A stretch of DNA of 64,000 nt, from contig JXTC01000168.1 in NCBI GenBank assembly GCA_002914845.1, positions 388,577 through 452,576 on the forward strand, read 5' to 3'. The notes under the pieces were generated by a model that did not search any database, was not told the origin of the DNA, and saw nothing but the letters and a program-made list of their open reading frames with translations. This DNA is from Trema orientale. Taxonomy: Eukaryota; Streptophyta; Magnoliopsida; Rosales; Cannabaceae. Below are positions 48,790 to 60,662 of the stretch, in pieces. Positions within the stretch are counted from its first letter, which is position 1. The number at the start of each line of letters is the position of its first letter. The position numbers were made by a program, and so were the translations under genes.

Positions 48790-51639
48790 CAAGCTCCAAA
48801 AAGGTATGGATTTATGAATCTCTAATATAGAGATATATAAAAATCTAATTTCTCCATTTTAGCTAGGACTTTAGAGTAATTTTAGGTATTAAGATTATGT
48901 TTACTGATAACTTGGTGAAATAGTAGTTTTTTGATAAAATGTATTTTTCACGCTTTTCAAAGCCGAATTCACTGTGCGTTTAACATGTCAAATAGCTTTA
49001 ATTCATTGTTTAGGACTCATTTATAGCATTTTTTTTGTCAGTTTCCGGTAAGCACGAGGTGGCATTCATGACACTGATTCGTATTTTATTGCACTAAGCT
49101 AGCTTAGATTCAGCTTAATCACGTAATGTCATTTTTGTGCATTCTAATAATTGAGTGATAATACTATGTTTACATTATTATTTGGAGTCTAATTGACTTA
49201 TTTTTATATTCAATGATTGGTTATGAGGCTAAGTTTCACCAGATTAAAATAAGACCTATCATATGGGATTATAAGTCAAAGTATGACTAGTTTTCACTTT
49301 CTAAGCTAGGATTCACCAATTTTGTCTACACTTTGGTGTATGAGAATAATCATCCACGTGATGAGTATGCTAAAGATATTTTAGAGCTGGACACATGGAA
49401 AGTAATATGTAAAATACCCAAAATACTCATCAGAATTTAAGTTATACTATTTTTTAGCCATTAAGAGTCACTTTTAGACCAAATTTGGTTATTTTCTTTC
49501 TCTTTTTCTCCAGCTATGACCTGAATCTCTCCAACTCCTTTATAAACTTCTCTAAACTCCTATTAGCCATATCCAAGAGTTTCTAAGTGGTAGAACTCAA
49601 GTTTGTGCTCTAAAAAGTAAGATAAATCAAAACTAGTCAAGGTAATTCTACTAGTTCTTCTTCCTAGGTCTTGTTCTTTAATTTCAATTCTCCACTTGTT
49701 CCCACTTAAATAATGGTTCTTTCAGGTTTTTTTGAGTCCTAAAATCTATTTCTAAGCCTTAGGAATCCGTTTGGTAGAGGTAGAAGATAAGAGCTTCAGC
49801 AAAAGCTCAAACTAGTCAAGGTGAGCTCTATATAGGATTTTGAATTTGTAGTTAATTTCTTTTATTTCAGTGACTCTTAAACCACGACTCTCATATGAGT
49901 AATAAAGGCCTTAAGAACCCTAATATATTATTGTAGATATATAATTTAAATGGTGAATTAAAGTTGCATCTAAAGTCTTAAGTTTGTTATTTATGGATTT
50001 ACATAAGTTTCCTATATTTGTAATATTATTTTCTAAACTTGGAATGTATATTTTATTGATCTTATTATGTATTATACTCATTTGGTAGCTGGTTATAATA
50101 ATGTACAAGTATAAAAATAGCTTTAAATTTTGTCTAAACCGAAAGGAATTCAAATGCACTAAGGTTGTTTTAAATGATCCTCTTTGATATGTATAAGTAG
50201 GAATCGGCTTATCAATTGTTATTAAAAGTCTTAAATCATGATTTAAAAGATGTGAAAATATGCTAAAAATAGGGAATATGCTATCCAAATATTTTTAAAA
50301 CTAAATGATACCATTCTGAAGTAAATGGACTAGTTTTTACAAGATTATGTGCCATTTTGGATAATTTTATACTAAAGAACTAGCATTCATGTTTTGATGA
50401 TTTTATTCAATTTTCAATGTTAGTTATTGGCTACTACGTACTTCATATCACTTATTTGCTTTTGGGTCATTTTATGATTAAGTTTCTTGATTCTGTGAAA
50501 GTTGTGATTTCGGGCTTGTTGTTGTTTTCTTTAAGCATTTTATACTGTAGTGATCATTTTAGTAATAAAAATTCATATCAAGTTGTCCACACATCTTACC
50601 ACAGAGGATATTGACTCTTTTCACTATCTTTTCTGTCGGACATAAGATAAGTAAAGATTTATTTTAACTACATCACAAGGATACTAGTAAATACCAGATA
50701 TTTTCCTACGTGCTTATGTGTATTATATTATTCATATTGTTTGCTGTAAAGTTCACGAAAGACATAAGTATGGCATGATCATGCTTCATTTAAGCATGAT
50801 TTTCAAGGAAGTGAAGTTTTCCATGCATTAGATTCAAAGTAGTACTATTGTACTGATTTTACGAGATATGTTTTAAGTGCATCGTTTAGTCTGTTTGCAT
50901 TGGGTAGGTATGAATTGCATAGGCGTCCTTTCCGTACAGGTGGGCACGGCCTACCGACTGCCGGAGACTGAATATTGTACTATAAGTTATGTGAGGTGCT
51001 TTACTTAGTCGGTTTATATTGGGTAGGTATAGTTCGCATTGGTCATATGTTTCCTTTCCGCATAGGTGGGCACGACCTACTGACTGTCACAACTTTGTAG
51101 TATACTCAAGGGCCCTATAAAGAATATTTTCGAAGAAAAGTATATCAAAATGAAAAGTTATATATATATATATATATAAAAGAGTACAATGGGAATTTGA
51201 ATAAAGTCTTTACATGAAACACGTTCACGAGCATGCATGATGTTTACTTACTGAGCATTAGCTCATTTAGTTCTTGTGATGTAGGTGAAGAGACCTATGA
51301 TATATAGAGTTACTGGTTGGCTAGTATAGTTTCTTGTCGCCATGATCATACAGATGTAGACGAGCTTGATTTGTGGGCGATGTTTTCTTCGTATTTCGAT
51401 ATTTTGATGTGTTGTAAATATTACTGCTGATAGCAAGATAAACTGATAAGGACTTTTTAGTTGTATATTTTGTAAAGACACTTTCAGAAAGTAATGCCAC
51501 GCAGCTTCTTTTATTTTAGAGTTTGAAAAGTTTAAAATCGTCCACTTTTTTGCAAAACTAAAGCTATGGTTTATGAAAGAATAATACTTCCTAGTTTGAT
51601 TTATATAGTCATGTAGTTAAACTAGGGGAATGTTACATC
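48790..51639 (+). mobile_element. Probable truncated or solo LTR, Ty3-type
   Basis: The 2.85-kb segment has no gene but carries features I associate with LTRs of plant Ty3 elements: TTTACTTACTGAGCATTAGCTC near its 3' part, GGTGGGCACGACCTAC blocks, and a right edge GGGGAATGTTACA (51627-51639) like an LTR terminus. The left edge is not defined. A direct duplication lies inside (50879-50964 and 50996-51086). Confidence 0.4.
50879..51086 (+). repeat. Imperfect direct duplication within the LTR-like segment
   Basis: Two units share TTAGTC.GTTT..ATTGGGTAG, CCTTTCCG.A.AGGTGGGCAC and GACCTAC.GACTG-type blocks, separated by about 30 bp. Confidence 0.65.
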
Positions 51640-52371
51640 TATTATATCTCAAAATAACAAAAACATTAGGAGTTACTACATAAATACCTTTTTAAATAAC
51701 ATATTTAGAAAAATATCTAGTTTTCAATTTTTTATTAGATTTATATCCAATTTTTTAGATAAAGTATACCACATGTATACATTTTATGTACAAAAATTAT
51801 ACCTCAAAATGGGTACACCACAGGTCTATATTTATACTATAAATATATACACAAGAATTTTATACAAGAAACATAAACCTAAAAATCGGTAAAACTCTAA
51901 TTTAAAAAAAAAGTGTATGCATCCAAATATATTATCTAAAATGGATAATTAGTTTAATTTCCTTAAAAAAAAAATTGGACTTTTTACATAGATCCAGGTC
52001 CTTACTCTTAGAACTTGAAGAATCCCGGATGGGTTGAAACTTTTGAGAAATCTCAGATTTATTTAGAATTGTACCACACTTTAATAGTATTTAGAAAATA
52101 ATATTTTTTTTTTGAAAAACAGTACTTTTTAAATGTACTCGAGATAACCAATCAAGTTGCTTAAAGTAATCAAGAGATTCTTGAGGTAATTAGTCTGATT
52201 ATCTCAAGTAATTCATCAATTAGTGAAATGCAATATTATTATAAATATTTTTAAAAGTGGTATTTTTCTAAATAGTTTTAGGATTCTTCAAAAACATTTA
52301 AAAATCCGGGATTTTTCAATTTTTTAAAAACTTTACCATAAAAAATCAAATTTTTGGGAATAAAACAAAAC
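51640..52371. other. Repeat-rich intergenic DNA (repeat E copy 2)
   Basis: About 52018-52345 is the second copy of repeat E (AATCCCGGATGGGTTGAAAC...). The remainder is AT-rich with no gene. Confidence 0.5.
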
Positions 52372-52692
52372 AGGCCTTTTAGCCAAATGACCGAATTTTG
52401 GATCATAGTTTGCAAAATGGCCGTGTTTCAAATACTATTTAAAATTCGCCGAATTTTGAAAATCTTTTAAAAAATGACCCTTCTTCATATTTAGTATATC
52501 AAAATATATTGATTTATTTTTTGAAAATTAATTTACCTTATAAAAAAATGATTTACTTTATAAAAAATAGACCAACTAAAAAATGGCCATTTATCAAAAT
52601 AATTATAAAATGATCATTTATTAAATAAGTGTAAAAATCGATCATTGTTTAAATTGATATGAAAAAAAGATCATTTCTTATAAATACTCAAA
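52372..52692. repeat. Dispersed repeat D, copy 2
   Basis: Starts TTTTAGCCAAATGACCGAAT and ends near GATCATTTCTTATAAATACT. A direct, diverged copy of 33380-33725. Confidence 0.6.
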
Positions 52693-52786
52693 AAATTCCC
52701 CACCTTATTTCGGCTTATGGTTCACATTTTGTTATAGCCCATGGTTCTTCAATAGACCATTTGCTCTAAAGAAAGAGTATTAAAAT

Positions 52787-53345
52787 AAAGGGCTTTGTAC
52801 AGGATTGCCCTACTTTTGGGTGTGCCGATCAGCACATATCCCATTTTTAAAACATGGACAAAAATATCCCTTTTCATCATTTATATTCATTTAATATCAA
52901 ATTCGCCCTAGAGAATTAATGCACTTTCCTTTTCGACTAGTTGGCCTCCAATTCCCCTGATGCTACTACAGATTCAGTTGCGAACTCTCGTGACCATGAA
53001 CGGAGGAGGAATCGGCGGAAGCACAACAAAAAAGGGCAACGAGATCGGTGATCTGGCGGGCGATGGGGCGTCGTCGAAGGAGGAGAGAGTAGAGACTAGA
53101 GAGATTACTTTTAACATTGTTTGTTTCTGGAGAAAGTAGCGGTGAAAGAGATCATTCTTCTCTGTTACTTGTATGCGATAAGAGAGACAAGATAATTCGT
53201 CCTTTTCAGATCCCTTTCAAGGTTAATATAGTCATTAATGAAATTGTGTAATAGAAAATGGGCATAAAAGTTAAACAAATCAGAAAGGGATATCTATTAA
53301 CATTAACTCCAAAAAAGGGGTACTGGGTGTAGTTTCCTCTAAAAT
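52787..53345. mobile_element. Possible element carrying a GC-rich gene-like segment
   Basis: The outer 80-100 bp are loosely inverted (TATCCCATTTTTAAAAC at the left against GATATCTATTAAC/AAAGGGATATC at the right). The middle (52940-53200) is far more GC-rich than its surroundings and contains a 47-codon frame starting MNGGGIGGSTTKKGNE at 52997. It may be a captured exon or leader. No family recognised; ends and class uncertain. Confidence 0.35.
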
Positions 53346-53427
53346 AAAAGGTAGCCAAACTTCAAAAAATACGGTTTGCCAAAAATAAGAGCTTCTTTCA
53401 AAATTCTAGGTGCAAAGTACAAACAAC

Positions 53428-53755
53428 TGAAAAGTCCTGGATGGGCCAAATTTTTTGAAAAATCTCGGACTGAATTGAGAAAAATCACATTTTAATTTTT
53501 TTGTACAACAATAACACTTTTAATAAATATTTAGAAAATTCAAAGTTGGCAATTTTCAATGATACTCGAGGTGACCGATCAAGTTACCTCAGATAATTTA
53601 ATCGGTTACTTCAAGTATCTCATCAATTAATAAAATAAGGTATTTTTTTAAATACTTTCGAATGTGGTATTTTTCTAATTAAAATCTGGGATTTTCTAAA
53701 CAATTTCAAAATTTAGAGTTTTTCAATTTTTTTTGAAAAATTACCATAAAAAATT
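53428..53755. repeat. Dispersed repeat E, copy 3
   Basis: GAAAAGTCCTGGATGGGCC at the left, ATACTCGAGGTGACCGATCA in the middle, TTTTGAAAAATTACCATAA at the right. Same order as the copy at 47823. Confidence 0.6.
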
Positions 53756-53922
53756 AAATTTCCTTATAGAATAATGGAAAAAGTACGGAATTTGGTGTCA
53801 AAAGCATGAAAAATAGTCAAACTATGTAAAAAATATGGTGCGTGATGTCATCAGATGAAAAAGTGAAAAAGAAAAGATAAACCTTTTTTTTTTGAAAATT
53901 TTAACAATTCTTTTTAAGCATA

Positions 53923-54260
53923 ATCCAAAATTTTTGGGTACTTTTCTCGCATACCATAAAGATAAGTAAGGATTAAAATATCGATGTCGGTGTCGATGTT
54001 AAGATTTAACTTTACAAATAATGTCGATATTAAAGAAATTTCGAAAAATTACCGGATTTTATCTTAAAATCCAAAATTTTTAAAGGAAATATTCCAACAT
54101 TTTTTGGTAACTTTTCCTCATACTATATAGGTAACCAAGGATTATAATATCGATATTGGTGTCGATATTGAGGTTTAAGTTTACGAATAATGTCGATGTT
54201 AAACATATTTTGAAAAATTACCGAATTTTATCTTAAAACCCAAAATTTTTAAAGGAAACT
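53923..54260. repeat. Tandem duplication of about 169 bp
   Basis: Two diverged adjacent units, each with an ATATCGAT-GTCGGTGTCGAT-like block, TTTACAAATAATGTCGAT-like block and GAAAAATTACCGGATTTTAT-like block. Confidence 0.7.
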
Positions 54261-54613
54261 CTAGGAAATGCTAAAACAAGTGATATAACATTATTTATAT
54301 TAGTTTTTATTTAAAAAATTCTATTTATAATATATAAGACAATACGCATATAGTAGAAAAATGATCGAATTTTATTTCATAGAATAATTTTAAAATCAGA
54401 ATGCATTTCACACCATTTTATTTAATACATTTCATATTAATACCTTACAAATTGTAACTAGTTTTAAATTACACTGAAAATAAATAAAAATTAATATGGA
54501 GAGAAAACTATGATTTATTTATATTTTGTACTACCATTTTTTATTTAAAAAAAAAAGAAGACTTTGAAAAAAAATCAACATTTTACCTAATAGGATATCT
54601 ATGATACAATTTT

Positions 54614-55110
54614 AGGGATAATATCATAAAAAATCCACTATTTTTAGCATTTTAGCAAAAAAAAAAAAAAAAAAAAAAAGTCCACATTTTTTCGTTAATA
54701 TTAAATAAAATTTTCTATTTGTGTTTTTCTATCAAATCTCACTAGATTTATATATACAGTCAAAATTGAAATTGAAATTTGTTGCAGAAACTTCTTTGGT
54801 CTTAAAATTGTCTATTTGTATCCATAGAAATTGCTAAAATGTAACCATCTAGATTAAAAAATGATCTGTAATCTGTTGAGAATCTAATAGTAATATCTTT
54901 CAAACACACAAAAATTCTTTTTTTGAATTATATTATCTGATTTTAAAAGTTAAAAGCATTCACTTTCAACAATTTGTACTCCAATTTTGACTATACATAT
55001 GGATCCGATGCAATTTGATAGATAAATACAAATAGAAGTTTTATTTGATATTAGTGAAGAAGCGTGATTTTTTTTTTTTATAAAAGGCTAAAAGTCATGA
55101 TTTTTTTTTT
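54614..55110. mobile_element. Possible MITE related to the nested element at 16661
   Basis: Shares with the 16661-17683 element an A-tract near the left end, a TATCAAAT...ACTAGATTTATATATACAGTC-like segment and its inverse GACTATACATATGGATCCG...TTTGATAGATAAATAC, and a T-tract near the right end. Ends approximate. Confidence 0.45.
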
Positions 55111-55422
55111 TTATTATTCCTATAAAGAAAGCCCAATTCTCTTTCTAATTTTTCTACTATCATATATAATTAGTAGAATACCTATGGTAACCTCATTTTT
55201 TTTTTCTTTTTTAAAGATATCTATGGTGATCTCTTGGTTTTTTATTTTATTACCCATCTATTTTTTGGCATTTCCTTTTGAAACGTCCAACTCCAACAAT
55301 TTCTAATTACCATAGATAACTTAGTAGCGATCGTCAGTAAGTCATCAAAGTCACCCATTCAAATATGGGATCCAAAAAGAACTTGGTACATTGAATATAT
55401 ATTTAGAGCAACGTAAGTTTAG

Positions 55423-57258
55423 GTGCCGTTTAGTAACGCTTTTGTTTTGTACTTTTTTTAATTTGTTTTTTGATTTTCAAAAACAAAAATGTATTTGGTA
55501 ACTAATATTTTTATTTTTTTATTTTTAAATAAAAATAAGGATTAATATCAGCTGGTGTCCTCAATCTTTCACTATAAAATCACTTCGGTCCTCATTCCTT
55601 TTTTTCTTGCACTTAACTCCTCATTCTTTTCTATTATGTAACACTCGAGTCCTAGTGACGATATCTGTTAGATTGGGCCGTTAAATCTGCACGTGAAGAG
55701 CTCGTGATCTAAATGAATCATCATTACGCTTCGTCTCCGTCGTCTACAATAAAGGGCTCCAAATGGACTAGCTCTGAAAGGTTCTAGACATGTGGAGGTG
55801 GAGCTGTGACTCGACAGAAGGCCTCGCTGCCGATTGCCTTATTGGACCCGCATCACCTGTGAAAGACAACGTCAATGTCACCGCCTTAGTCCTTGATGGA
55901 CTTGGCCTTGGTGACAGCATAGGCTTTTTTTTTTTTTTTTTTTTTTTGTTTCAGGACGATGTCATTTGGAAGAGGCCTGTGCAACATCTTCATTATTAAT
56001 GACGTCATGCCTCCCGAGGATTATGGATCTACTTAGGTCGTTTAGTCGTTTTCTAGATCTTATATCTAGATACTTTGATTTTTAGGATGTTTATCTCATT
56101 GGGAAAAAAGCAAAGGAGCTTCATATTCTTTTATTTACGTGTCTTCATGTTCCTCTGTTTCTTCATCACTTGGGTCTTTCATGCTAGAATAAGATAATGG
56201 AACCCCATATTCTACCATAAATAAAGTAATGCATCATTTGCTGGTTTAATATTTTTTACTAGGTATCTCTGCTTTTGAGAGATAAAATCTAAGGAATAAA
56301 AAATAAAAATAAAAAATGAAAAGTCTATCTAATAAGAAGAGCTTTTCATATTGTATCAGGACCCATGTGAATGAGAACTGTAGCCTAGAAAAAGGAAAGA
56401 ATGGAGCTGAAGTTAATTTCCACCATTTAATAGTCTGAGCATTATTCAGGTCTCAAGCTGAAAAGTAGCCCAGTTACGTGCTCAGATAGAACCCAAAGAG
56501 AATATATATAGTATTTCATTGATTCAAGTGGTGCTACCTTGTTCCAAAAAAAAAAAAAAAAGGTGGTGGTGCTTTATTTTAAAAAACTAGTAAAGGTGTG
56601 CAAAGAATGCGATAAAGGGCAATTTCTAAAGGCTCTATGTATATGGCTTCTCACTTGTATAATTATAGAGAGGCTGATTGTTAACGAGTTTGAAGAGCCT
56701 CGAGTGATCGAGAACTAGTAAGAGAATATGAGCATTGAAATATTTTTTTATATCTGCCTCTTACGGTATTGCTATTGCGTACCCATGTGAAATTGTCACG
56801 AGCTATCCACGTGAAGATTTAACGGCCAGTTCTAACAGAAATTGTCACTAGGCCTTAGGTATTACTAAATAGAAAAGAATGGAGAGTCAAGTGCTAAAAA
56901 AAAAAGAATGAGAACCTAAATGATACTATAGTAAAAGGTTGAGGATCCCAGCTGATGTTAACCCTAAAAATAAAAACATGTTGGATTACTAGTATTTTTT
57001 ACTTTTTATAGTGAAAATCAAAAGGGAGAGTAATAAGGGAAAAAAGAGGGAAGAGAGAATGAGGAGAGAGAGAAAAAGTGGTATTCATCTAAATAAATTT
57101 AAAAANNNNATTTTTGTTTTCAAAATTTTAAAAATTTTGTTTTCAAATTGAAAAAACAAAAAACAAAAGTAGTTTTACCAAACATGCTTTTGAAAAGTAT
57201 TTCCACTTTTTTTATTAAAAAAAGCAAAAAATTGTTTAAATGAGTGTACCAAACAAGC
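55423..57258. mobile_element. Tourist-like element, interrupted by a Mutator-like element
   Basis: The left end GGTGCCGTTTAGTAACGC and the right end ...GTGTACCAAACAAGC are imperfect inverted repeats, with TTA at both borders (55420-55422 and 57259-57261). Its own sequence is only about 400 bp; the rest is the insertion at 55536-56967. A run of four N at 57106-57109 marks a small gap. Confidence 0.6.
55536..56967. mobile_element. Mutator-like element with 9-bp TSD and GC-rich interior
   Basis: 1432 bp. The left end TAAGGATTAATATCAGCTGG is inverted at the right end CCAGCTGATGTTAACCCTAA, with similarity over more than 100 bp (including TCACTAGGCC/CCTAGTGAC-type blocks). Exact 9-bp AAATAAAAA repeats flank it (55527-55535 and 56968-56976). 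The segment 55720-55990 is markedly GC-rich and could be captured host DNA; its frame (MWRWSCDSTEGLAADCLIGP...) matches nothing I recognise. No transposase. Confidence 0.75.
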
Positions 57259-57261
57259 TTA

Positions 57262-58595
57262 GTTTTGATACCTTGAATTTATACTAAGAGCCAAAAAAGT
57301 TTAGTTTATGTTAATAACTCAAATGATGAATCTAATCTTTATTGTGGAGGTAATCAAATTAGATACTCTTAGTAATTGACTATAAACGAGAAAGAATGCC
57401 ATTTTAGGACTAAAACATGAACATATTACTCATAATGGATACTTATAACTACTTAATTTTGATTTTTTGTTCAAGATTTATATGTCAAAATTAACGAGCT
57501 TGGATACTATATTATCCATTCCAGTTAAAAAATATAGATGCCAGTCCAAACCTATTTTTATTGCTACAAAAAAAAATCTAAATTTTAGGCTAAAACTTTT
57601 TATTTATTTTTTCTTTTCAATTCTAATATTTAGTTGTTAGAAAAAAGAACTCAAAAACGAACTAGTGAGAAGGCAAAAATTATTCCAAAAACTATAATGA
57701 AAAAATAAAAGGAAAAGAAATTGAACATTAGAAACAAAAAAGAAAAGAAAAATAAAAAAAAATGTACAATTAAAGAATTTAAAAAAAAAAAGAAAATTAA
57801 AAATTAAAATGTTTCAGGCTGCTGTATTTATTTTTACTTAAATCTACCACTTTTGGCAACTTTCAAGTTCAAATTTTTAAAAATTGTTCATGACATCAGT
57901 TAAGGTAATTTTATTTGACAACGTGATAATTATCGGAGCACCATAATCAGCTGCTAGCTTAGTTTATCCTTGTTAAAGAAATGTTAACCATCTCATTTTT
58001 TTTTTTTTTTAAAAGGTGGGGCTTAACTAATGACCACCACTTACTACAAATTAAAGGAAAATGACACACACACACACTACTACTAAGGTTTGAACCCCTG
58101 ACCCCCCCCAAACACACACACATAACCCTCAAACCTTAGACCAGCTGAACTAGCCCCAATTGGCAATGTTAACCACCTCATTAAATCCACGAGTCCACGC
58201 CTCCACGCACGTTACCCCTCATTAGCAAAAAGTTAGGGGGGTGGGGTGGGGGAAACATGATTTTTTGTGGGGAAAAATTTTGCCTGATAGGTCATACACT
58301 TGCCTCCAGGCTCCAAGTCCAAAGTTTTAATTCTCAAATGGTCCTTTGTACCTTTTTTATTACTAAANTTACTTTATTTTATTTTTTTGTCCATTGTACT
58401 TTATTTAATCTTTTTGTCCATTGTTCTTTAGGCTTTGTCGATATACCTGTTATTTATTAACGTATAACAACAGAAAGGTCATAAAATAATGTTGTTACAA
58501 CTGCTTTTAATGTGGTTCATGCTTCATTGTGTGCCCAAATTCCATGTCTTTTGCTTCCAAGCAACAAATATAAAGAAGCAACAAATATAAAGAAG

Positions 58596-58637
<42 letters not shown>

Positions 58638-60384
58638 AAGGCCACCGATATAGTCCCCTCGACGAAATCAGTCTCGTCCGTATTTTGACTAACACAAGTC
58701 ATGTTTTAACTAATACCATATTGGTCAAATATGACATATGTTGGCCAAAACATGAACGAGACTACATTCATGCCCTATATCCAAATGCTATATATATATA
58801 TATATATATATCAAAGCGAAAAACTTAAAAGCTGACAAAAGCGATATTAATTCACATTTCACAAAAGGAAAAGAATGTTAAAAAGTGGCAAAAAAAATGT
58901 GAAATGATTTGTGTATAAAGAGAAAACGTATGGGAAAGAACAATGCTTTAATACATGTTTGCTACTCTTGTTATAGCTTAGATTTATGCAAATCAAAGCA
59001 ATGAGTGAAGCGCCATGCAATAGCTTTATTTCTTGCTAGAACTACTACTAACCCTAAGAGAACTCCCACGCACAAATCTGAATAAGAATGCTTCTCTTTT
59101 GCCCCAAACTCAAATCATGGTTCTTCTTTCAAAAAAAAAAAAAAAATCATGGTTCTAACTTCTTATTTCCTACTTCTTATGCCTTTATGCGACGTTGAAG
59201 TTTTTTCAATATGATATAGAACATTTCTTTTCCCTCAAAAAGTTTGGGTTATACAACGTTAGAGATATTCTCTATTTTTTTTTTTTTAAAAAAAGAACTC
59301 TATAGATCATAGTACCGCATCTTCAAAATCAGCAAAAATAGTATCATCTTTAAAATCTGCACAAATAGTAGCATCTTCATTCTTCCAAAGGACCAAAGTA
59401 AAAGTTGGCCATTGAGAAAAGAAAAAAAAAATGGCGGCAAATTCTGATTTCCAATGCGAGTAGTAAAAGTAAAATTGGTTGAGAGGTAAGGTGAGATAGA
59501 CAGTAGAGACCTCTTATTAAAAATAATAATAATAATAGAGTAGAGACCTATAAAGTAATGATATGAGAGAGAAGTGACAAAGGAAGTGGAGAAATGAGAT
59601 GGTCATTTTAGAACTTTTGAAAACCTATTAGCAGTTTCCATAGAATTCTATCAAAAGCTGTTAAACCTAGTCCAATGTAAAACAAATATTCCTCACAAAG
59701 TTGGTGGTATATTGAGGAAGAAGAAAAAGACAAGCCAGCTGACCAATATTAGTATAGCCTATAAATTAAAACCTTTCAAATTAGGGGGAAAAAGGTCTTT
59801 AGTTTGGCAATGGGAATTGGAAATGCTCTCTTTTGTTTTGAAAGTATTTTTCATGAATAGACAACTAGCCGATGCATAATTCATTCCCAAAACAACAAAC
59901 ACCCCCCCCCAAAAAAAACAAAAGAAGAAACCATATGACATCTCCATAGATGGTCATCATGTATGACTAGCTAGCTTAGTTTTTGACCAATACCAAATTC
60001 AGTTGTCTTTTTCAAACTCACAAATAAAGGTATGCATACCTAATTATTTTTGACAGATTGAAAGATCAATGATAGAATCACCATGGTTAATGATTATAAT
60101 AAGATCTTCATCCATATATGTGTGTGTATATATATATATATATGTATTTTTTTTCCTTTAGATTTTAATAGGCAAAAAATTTTACTATATATCTAACTTC
60201 AATTAGGTTGCAAACTAAGGGCAAATATTTAAATTAAAAAAAAAGAAGGGGTACGAAAGGCAAATTTTAGGCATGTAAAACAACAATGACTTCGAGCAAT
60301 GGACATTTTAGGAAAATAACATTGGCAATTGTCACAGCAGCTTCAAAAGTCACTTGACAAAATATCAGTATAATATATATATAT
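57262..60384. other. AT-rich intergenic DNA with simple repeats
   Basis: No gene recognised. Holds a tandem AAGAAGCAACAAATAT repeat (three units, about 58573-58610) running into a (TA)n microsatellite (58603-58635), a second (TA)n at 58789-58812, C8-C9 runs near 58104 and 59903, and CACA repeats near 58066. A single N lies at 58369. Confidence 0.55.
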
Positions 60385-60662
60385 GTTAATGACTTTATTG
60401 ATCTCTAAACTATGAAAAAAATTTCACTTTAACTCCTAAATTTTATATTTTATCATTTTGGTCATTAAATTATAAAAAAAAGTTCCTTGTTAATTCTTTT
60501 GATTATATAGTTTCTCTAATTTTTAACAGAAAGAACACATGAGACATAATTGCCCTTTATTTTAATTTTTTCAAAGAAATATCGTGTTTTGGAGATATTT
60601 TAAAATGTGTTTTTGTCCAATGTGCCACTATTATTCGCTCAACCTATCATATGTCAGTACAT

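Noticed and set aside
58075..58165. tRNA-like string GGTTTGAACCCCTGACC
   Set aside because: It has a T-loop-like motif, but no acceptor stem or anticodon arm can be folded around it; it is probably part of an old repeat.
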